Source: Amyloporia xantha (taxonomy: Eukaryota; Basidiomycota; Agaricomycetes; Polyporales; Adustoporiaceae). From it: a stretch of DNA of 64,000 bases. This document shows, piece by piece, positions 58,224-64,000 of the stretch. The translations under genes were made by a program, and so were the position numbers. How positions within the stretch are numbered: the stretch's first letter is position 1; each line of letters opens with the position of its first letter. The notes beneath the pieces were generated by a model. That model searched no databases, was not told the DNA's origin, and saw only the letters and a program-made list of their open reading frames with translations. The stretch covers positions 496,001 to 560,000 of the forward strand of contig JAYKKR010000020.1 of the NCBI GenBank assembly GCA_036971615.1. Direction: 5' to 3'.

Positions 58224-59478
58224 ATGTCTGATTCAGATGAAGAACTAAGCTTCTCCCTCGACTCGGTCTTCACGGTCAGTTCGCAAGCTTGACCCCTCTC
58301 TCGGGCACGACTAACCACGTCCGCCTACCTAGGAGCCACCAAGACCGCCATCTCCGGAACCAACCATTGTGGTCTACACACGCGACGCTTGTTCAGACTT
58401 GTCCACAACAGGTGACCCCAGCCGTGGCGACGAGAATGAACCGCCATGGTCGACCATCGAGATCCGTTTGGTCGGCTCACATCCGCTCTGGGGACATCAT
58501 CTGTACGCGACCTCTGTACAATGTTTGATCGGCCAGATTTACCCTTCTGCCACTAGATGGAATGCGTCACGCGCGTTTGCCTCGTACTTGAATGAGCACC
58601 CCAACATTTACCGTGACCGCGCGGTTCTTGAGCTCGGCGCGGGAGGAGGTCTTCCTGGGATCGTATCAGCCAAGAACGGCGCAAGAACTGTGGCTCGACT
58701 CCAACTACGAATTTTTACATCTTTGCTTATCGCCCTCTGTGTCTAGGTAGTGCTGACGGACTACCCGGACGCCGCTCTTCTCGAGAACCTCACCTTCAAT
58801 GTTGAGAAGAATATCCCGCCTCAACACACATCACGCGTACATGTTAAAGTAGGGAAAATAATACATGCCCGACGACGACCCTGCTTTTGTATAAATACTA
58901 ATTTCAATATTCAGGGCTACATATGGGGGCACCCAGTCGACCCCTTGCTGGATGCCTTACCGACCTCACCTTCAACCCATTCCCGCGGGTTTGACCTCAT
59001 CATACTATCCGACCTCATCTTCAACCACTCGCAGGTACGTGCTCCGGCTCCCTCTCCAGAAGCATAACTACCACCCCTGAGTCGCATCTCCCAGCACGAC
59101 GCGCTCTTGCAGACCTGCGAACAATCGCTGTCCCCGTCGCTTCTGCCGCATCTAAGCCAAGGCGAGCCATGCCTCCTCGTGTTTTACACTCACCACCGCC
59201 CACACTTAGCACACCGTGACATGGAGTTCTTTGACAAGGCGCGCACGCGGGGGTGGGCGTGTGAGGAGGTGTTGACACGCAAGTTTCCGGTAAGCAATTT
59301 GTTTGGTATTTAACTTAAGCAGCGTCGGACGTATTCAAGAAGCTGCATGTTTCTCTAGTACGGTTGCTCACGATGTGTTCTCTAGCCGATGTTTCCTGAT
59401 GACCCGGGGGCAGAGGAAGTGCGCGCAACGGTCCATGGATGGCGGCTGACACGGTCCAAGGCGGCTCCGGTGGCGTAA
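58224..59478 (+). CDS. EFM7: Protein N-methyltransferase EFM7/Nnt1-like
   Basis: Six exons, all phase 0: 58224-58274, 58333-58689, 58747-58848, 58915-59034, 59095-59289 and 59386-59478 (305 aa). It starts MSDSDEELSFSLDSVFTEPP. Methyltransferase motifs are RLVGSHPLWGHHLYAT, the SAM-binding LELGAGGGLPGIVSAKNGA, TVVLTDYPDAALLENL, GFDLIILSDLIFNHSQHDAL and CLLVFYTHHRP. The order and the HPLWGHHLYA and DLIFNHSQH motifs match fungal Nnt1/EFM7, which methylates the N-terminal region of elongation factor 1-alpha. No feature appears missing. Confidence 0.88.
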
Positions 59479-60222
59479 ATAGTGTTCGTATAGGATCATA
59501 GTCGGTGTGTATGATGTGCAGCAGACTGACGGAGCCTCCAGCTCTGTCATTATTAGGGCTTCAATAAAGATTAGGGTCAAATGCATGGTCAGACAAGCAC
59601 ATTCCTGGACGCAGGTCAGTTGCAGATATGCCATCAGAACGTGACTATGGCCGAGTCAGAAAAGATGATGAAACAATATATAGGCATTCACCAAATCGGT
59701 GTGCCATTGAGACAATGGTAGTTGCAAGCCTTCTCAGTGCAATCAATGAAATGTCGGTAAATTTTCTCATTTTAAGTACACTGTCAGGAGGAGAAACGCT
59801 GCTTATCCGCCAAAATTCGCATATCACATTGACATCTCCACCAAGGGGCACACGTAGACTCTTATGCCCAGATGTAAGTAGGTCTATAAAGCGCTGCACA
59901 CCTATCGGAAGGGCTGATCCTGCACATGTAGGATATACATCTGAAGTTGCATGCTGATTCAGACGTTCAGACCCAGCTTCCGACTCACTCTAACCCTTAG
60001 TGGATCATTGCGCTTATTCACCGTGACATGGGTGCAGAACATTAGCAGGCACGACGAATGACTGTCGATGTGTACTGGTACCGCACAGATATCCAAGTAG
60101 GATGCGTCATATATCAGTATTCTGATAAGAACAGCACATCAAGAATAGCTGGTGTGAGCTTGCATGAAGATCAGTGACGTGCTAACGGGACAGTGTGATA
60201 AGTTCCGTATAACGATACAGTA
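59479..60222. other. Intergenic, no supported gene
   Basis: 744 bp between convergent genes. A 109-aa plus frame (59628-59957) has no features. Confidence 0.45.
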
Positions 60223-62823
60223 CTAGCCTGCTCGCCCGACATAATCCTGCCATAGCCTGTCTACGAAATCCTTGTCCGTCTGTACGGCATTTAAAAATCA
60301 GCGCGAGAGCCATATTTTGAGTGAAGACACATACGTGAATCAATGTCAGCAGTTCCCGAACAAAATCGTTCCTGGAAAGCTCTCCGCTGGGTCGCTTGGG
60401 CAGAGACGTAAGAGTACCAATAATGGCGTCCCTTGTTGCCCCGGCCTGGATCCCGTGAGATCCATTCGTGACATGACCATTTGTCTGGGGAGCCGTAGAT
60501 TTTACACTGCTAGTACCTTCGCTCCGGTTGCCATTGACATTGGGACCACGAACGCTTGACGAGGATGCTGGCTGGCTGACGGGTTCAGCAATCTGGACCT
60601 GTCCGCGCACCGGGTCATCCCATCCTTCTTCGATTTCCCGCCTCTCTCTCTCACGGTCCGCCGCACGCTCTTTCCGTGTCTTCTTCTTTCCTCCTATCTT
60701 GCTCTGTTTTTCTTTCAAGCGGCTAGTAAACATCGCCGGGTCGCTGAGCGCACGCGTATCGGCGAAATCAAGCTCAACCACGTCCGCATCGTCCTGTTCC
60801 AGCGATCGGTCATCCAAAGGCGCACGGGGATACGGCCATAGATCGGAGTCGGCTTCGAAAGGAACAAGATTGCGAGGACGCGTTATACCGTCGACTTGGT
60901 TAGCAGCGGTCGGAGCTGTCGAAGACCGACCACTGGAGTGACCATTCACATGGTGGTCGGCTCCAGTAGCAGATCGGCTAGACGAGGATGTCGGCGTTAG
61001 GTACTGTTGGCTGCCAGTGTGCGGGATGGAGCGTTGTGGCTGCAAAGGAGGCGAGAATGGCCCAATCCCGAGGGCTACCGCGCGAGGCGTCACGTCACCC
61101 TCCACACCTTTTGAGTTTTGACTAGACTGACCCGATCTAGAATTCACGCTGGAATGTTGCGCAGCTAGAAGAGGCATGCCAGACGAGGAGCCCGCCGCAA
61201 GTACCGCAGGGTCAACATCAATATCCAGCACTGTGCTGGAGACAGAATAGTCCGATTCCGACGCTAACTCGCCCTCGCTGTACTCGTTGTCGCCTTCATA
61301 GCGGTTCTGTCCCGAGCGTCGGGAGCCTGCCGAGCTTGGGGCCGCCGAAGATGCCCGGGAATCAGGACCGAGACCGAGAAGGGAGGAAATCACATCTTGA
61401 TTCAAAATCTGCGGTAGAGTACTCGATGTCGGTTTCGGAGACACAATCTCGATTTCTTCCGGATTCGATGAGAGTGAACTGGAGGACGCAACGGGAGGCC
61501 CGTAAACAGAACTGAAGCCAGATGAGGGAGGAGGGTAGGAAGGCTGTGCTGGTGCGGACGCAGACGCAAAAATGGAATCCAGTAGAGCAAGTCCACGATT
61601 AGAAGGAATGTCTGGTGCCGGCGGAACCGAAGGGGCCTGTTGTTGTGTTGGTCTAGTTACTCCCATGGACGCGAATAAATCTTGAACAGATAATGTGGAT
61701 GTCGAGCCATTAGTAGCGATATGCGATTCTGACGATGGTGCCGGTGTAGACGGAGCGGACGGCATCAACTTCGCGAATAATTTGTCCAGCTCGGAAACTG
61801 TGGTATTCGGGCCTGGCCCGTTCATCACAGAGCTGCTCGGTTGTGCTCTGCTGACGCTCCTGGAAGTGGGCTGATAGGAGCCTACTTGCGGAGTTTGCAT
61901 GTCTGCTTCATCATCTACAATTGAACCAATACAGCTGAAGCGATTAATGCGGTAGAAATAGTATCCAAGCTTACGATGAGATATAGAGGCCCGACTGGCC
62001 GTGCGCAAATGAGGATTCGGAGGCGGGGGACGACCTGGCCCATACCTGAACTCTTCCGGGTAAGGCTTGCCCTGTTTGATGTACGAGTGAAGCCTGTATT
62101 TACACTCAAACGGTGCTAGCAAAAACTCAATTGCGTTAGGCGTACCGCATCATAACATCCTTGAGAGGCTCGCGTGCATCTGTGGCGAACATCCACAAAC
62201 CGATTGTCACGGATGTGCCCCGCCACTCCTTCCCCGGAGTCTTGTGTGAGACGGCAATCTCCTCTGGTGTCATCCGTCTGAGGAGCTCGCCATCTAGTGT
62301 GGGTCGATGTTGTGGTGGAATGGGATAAGGCAGTCCCATTGCAATTCGTAATTCTGTGAATTTCGGATAGTAACGGTACATGAGGTAGTCCCCCATGATG
62401 TCCATGTCATCCTCGGGGTGGATTGGGCAGATGTAGTCGTCGGTACCCATTCGGTTCAGAATGAAGAATCCATACGGAGGGTATGCCTGCCTATTCTCGT
62501 TGAGCGACGCTGCACCTAACAATACGGAACTGTGAAGCGCACCTCTCAAATAAAAACATACTCCCTTCAAAACCTTGCTTCTCCCATTTGCTTCCGTTGT
62601 GGTGGTAGACACATACATGACTGAATTGGTCAAATATCGAGATGATAGATGGCTCGCGGCGGAGTAGTACTTTCATATTGTTCTCGTAGATGGCGGGCGT
62701 CAAGCCCATCTGACGTTTGGGTTGCTGTGTAGTCACAGTCGGTGACTGATTCCTCTGTGAATGCCCATTGTGTATGTTTCCAGCAGAGACGTTGGATCCT
62801 GAACGATGTCGGTGAGGTGTCAT
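60223..62823 (-). CDS. DCP1: mRNA-decapping enzyme subunit 1 (Dcp1)
   Basis: Five exons: 62543-62823, 62146-62490, 61975-62093, 60335-61914 and 60223-60279 (793 aa). The EVH1 domain opens with ENNMKVLLRREPSIISIFDQ, FSHVCVYHHNGSKWEKQGFE, then GSMFLFERQAYPPYGFFILN, and closes with TVTIGLWMFATDAREPLKDV and RLHSYIKQGKPYPEEFRYGP. A long disordered tail rich in Ser/Pro carries LDKLFAKLMPSA and VQDLFASMGV, helical motifs of the kind used to contact decapping partners. It ends TDKDFVDRLWQDYVGRAG. Cytoplasmic activator of Dcp2. The tail is much longer than in yeast Dcp1 but usual in basidiomycetes. Confidence 0.92.
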
Positions 62824-63000
62824 TGTTATTGGTAGGACAGCGGATGGTAAGGAGCAAGTTCGAGGTGTTGCGTATTTGCTACTGATTTTGCTCGATAGGT
62901 GGATAAGACTTCAAAATGAGTTCTTGATAAGTACTTACATCCGCGAACTTCGGCGATATTTAATTAAGTGTTGCATCACACCCATCATACATCCGCCTTC
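62824..63000. promoter_or_regulatory. Short divergent promoter region
   Basis: 177 bp separate the DCP1 start (minus) and the start at 63001 (plus), so the two promoters must overlap. Confidence 0.45.
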
Positions 63001-63700
63001 ATGAATTTGAACCTCTGGCAGCAAGGGGCAACCAGGGAGGCTCGCAAGATAGTTCTCTCTATCATTGGGTCTCAGAGTCCAGCACCGACTGTTCAAGAGA
63101 TCTTCAAACTCGCTGTACAGCGGGAATCCGCCCAGTCGGCCGCGAGCTCTTCATCGTCACCCTCGGAGGCCTCTCCTGCTCAGACTTCAAAGAATGTCCC
63201 ACTCCCTCGCTACCCGGATCATGCAATTCGGTCTATGCGGTGAGCTAATATCTACGGAAGTGCTCATATTCGTGCTGAGTCGTTGTCTCCTGGAAGATAC
63301 CTCAAAAGCGTCGTGCTACCTTCCCTCCTCCAGACGAAGGACATAGAGAAGGTCCACATGACACACGAACTCTCGCCTGAGGAGCTGGAACAACGGCTGC
63401 AGTCCATGACACGGTCATCGCGAAAACAGGCCGCCTTCCCTCACGACGACGATCGACGTCTGGCGTTGGCAGCTCCGTGCCCATAAGCCTACGCCGCCGA
63501 AGCCAAAGGCGGAGAACCTGTTCGGCAAAGATGTGGGTGTCGGAGCGGACTGGTCGCACCTTAACAGGAGGCGACAGAGATCGCGTCTACTGAGTGTGAC
63601 GAGGGACGTGAGATGGTTGAGGAAGTTGGACAAAGCTCGTGGGGAGGGGCTGAAAGCACAGATGAAGGGGGAGGGAGAGACTGCGGCTATTGCACAGTAG
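63001..63700 (+). pseudogene. Conserved basic protein gene with apparent frameshift
   Basis: Exon 1 (63001-63239) encodes MNLNLWQQGATREARKIVLS and continues to NVPLPRYPDHAIRSM. Exon 2 starts near 63301 with YLKSVVLPSLLQTKDIEKVH and ELSPEELEQRLQSMTRSSRK. In that frame it stops at about 63486. The neighbouring frame then continues from about 63440 with WRWQLRAHKPTPPKPKAENL, VGVGADWSHLNRRRQRSRLL and an ending ETAAIAQ-stop at 63700. The second half clearly belongs to the same protein, and no GT-AG intron joins the frames. One extra base near 63436 would explain it: a sequencing or assembly error, or real damage. Small, very basic, Lys/Arg-rich product; function unknown (a mitochondrial or ribosome-related role is possible). 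Confidence 0.6.
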
Positions 63701-64000
63701 GGCGTGCAGGGAGCTCTGCACCCTGTACGAAGGTGTGTGGTAAATGCAATCTTCAGCCATGTCACTGGCAGTCATTTTGCATTGTCATTTTAATATTGTC
63801 AGGAGCTGTGCTCGTCGTCCACTTCCAAACCCGCAATAAGTGAGATTCGGTAAGATATTCATCTACATTTGGCTGCCATCTCTTGTCTTCAACGTCAACG
63901 TTCTCAGTATTTCGCTTATGCGTAAGTTAGCTACAGACTTGTTCAGATCGGCTATTAAGAGACGAGACTTCCAGGCCGTCGCTGGAACGGTTGGATGCGA
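63701..64000. other. 3' flank, no supported gene
   Basis: Window end. Short frames only; the next gene, if any, starts beyond 64000. Confidence 0.4.

Noticed and set aside
1..64000. tRNA or rRNA genes
   Set aside because: I looked for GGTTCGANTCC-type B boxes with a matching A box and saw none; a covariance-model scan would be decisive.

Overview
The window comes from a filamentous basidiomycete, an Agaricomycete and most likely a polypore-type species. Genes are dense with introns of about 50-60 nt. The recognisable proteins look like Agaricomycete proteins: MSH2, Dcp1, a snurportin-like protein, GT61, PMP3, the mitochondrial ribosome recycling factor and an ornithine-type carrier. Gene models were spliced by eye from GT-AG (sometimes GC-AG) junctions that preserve frame and family motifs.

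The most interesting part is 2.6-17.0 kb, which reads as a ribosomally synthesised peptide (RiPP) cluster of the Kex2/UstYa (dikaritin, ustiloxin-like) type. Two UstYa/DUF3328-like genes (2601-3338 and 16300-17025, both minus) bracket three minus-strand precursor genes. All three encode near-identical 23-residue secretion leaders. Precursor C (11742-13222) has 13 tandem exons of exactly 45 nt, repeating every ~97 bp. Each exon is phase 1 at both ends and encodes the 15-mer DLxKREGGEVYTFPD with a Kex2 KR site. Precursor B (9020-9553) and precursor A (6042-6623) keep the leader and exon logic but carry different Tyr-containing cores. A single-pass membrane protein gene (3906-4892) is also part of the duplicating unit; one copy is intact and three are relics. 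One UstYa paralogue keeps both HxxHC motifs, while the other has lost all four histidines. A ~1.04 kb element with 308-bp inverted repeats and a 9-bp target duplication has inserted between precursors B and C.

17-32.5 kb is gene-poor. It contains a disordered hydrophilic protein, a secreted/type I membrane protein and a Zn2Cys6 transcription factor, separated by 3-4 kb stretches in which I see no supported gene.

32.5-64 kb is mostly housekeeping: a seven-CCCH zinc finger RBR ubiquitin ligase, a disordered Gln/Ser/Pro-rich protein, mitochondrial ribosome recycling factor, a mitochondrial ornithine-type carrier, MSH2, PMP3, a snurportin-1-like protein, a GT61 glycosyltransferase, an EFM7/Nnt1-type methyltransferase, Dcp1, and a conserved gene with an apparent frameshift. 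A GC-rich, hairpin-dense patch lies at 52.87-53.54 kb and a retrotransposon remnant at 42.2 kb. The window opens with the 3' part of an RRM protein gene.

Proposed logic of the cluster (inference): precursors are secreted into the ER/Golgi and cut by Kex2 at KR. The UstYa-type protein oxidatively cyclises the Tyr-containing cores, and the gene set evolves by duplication of whole units and of single symmetric exons.
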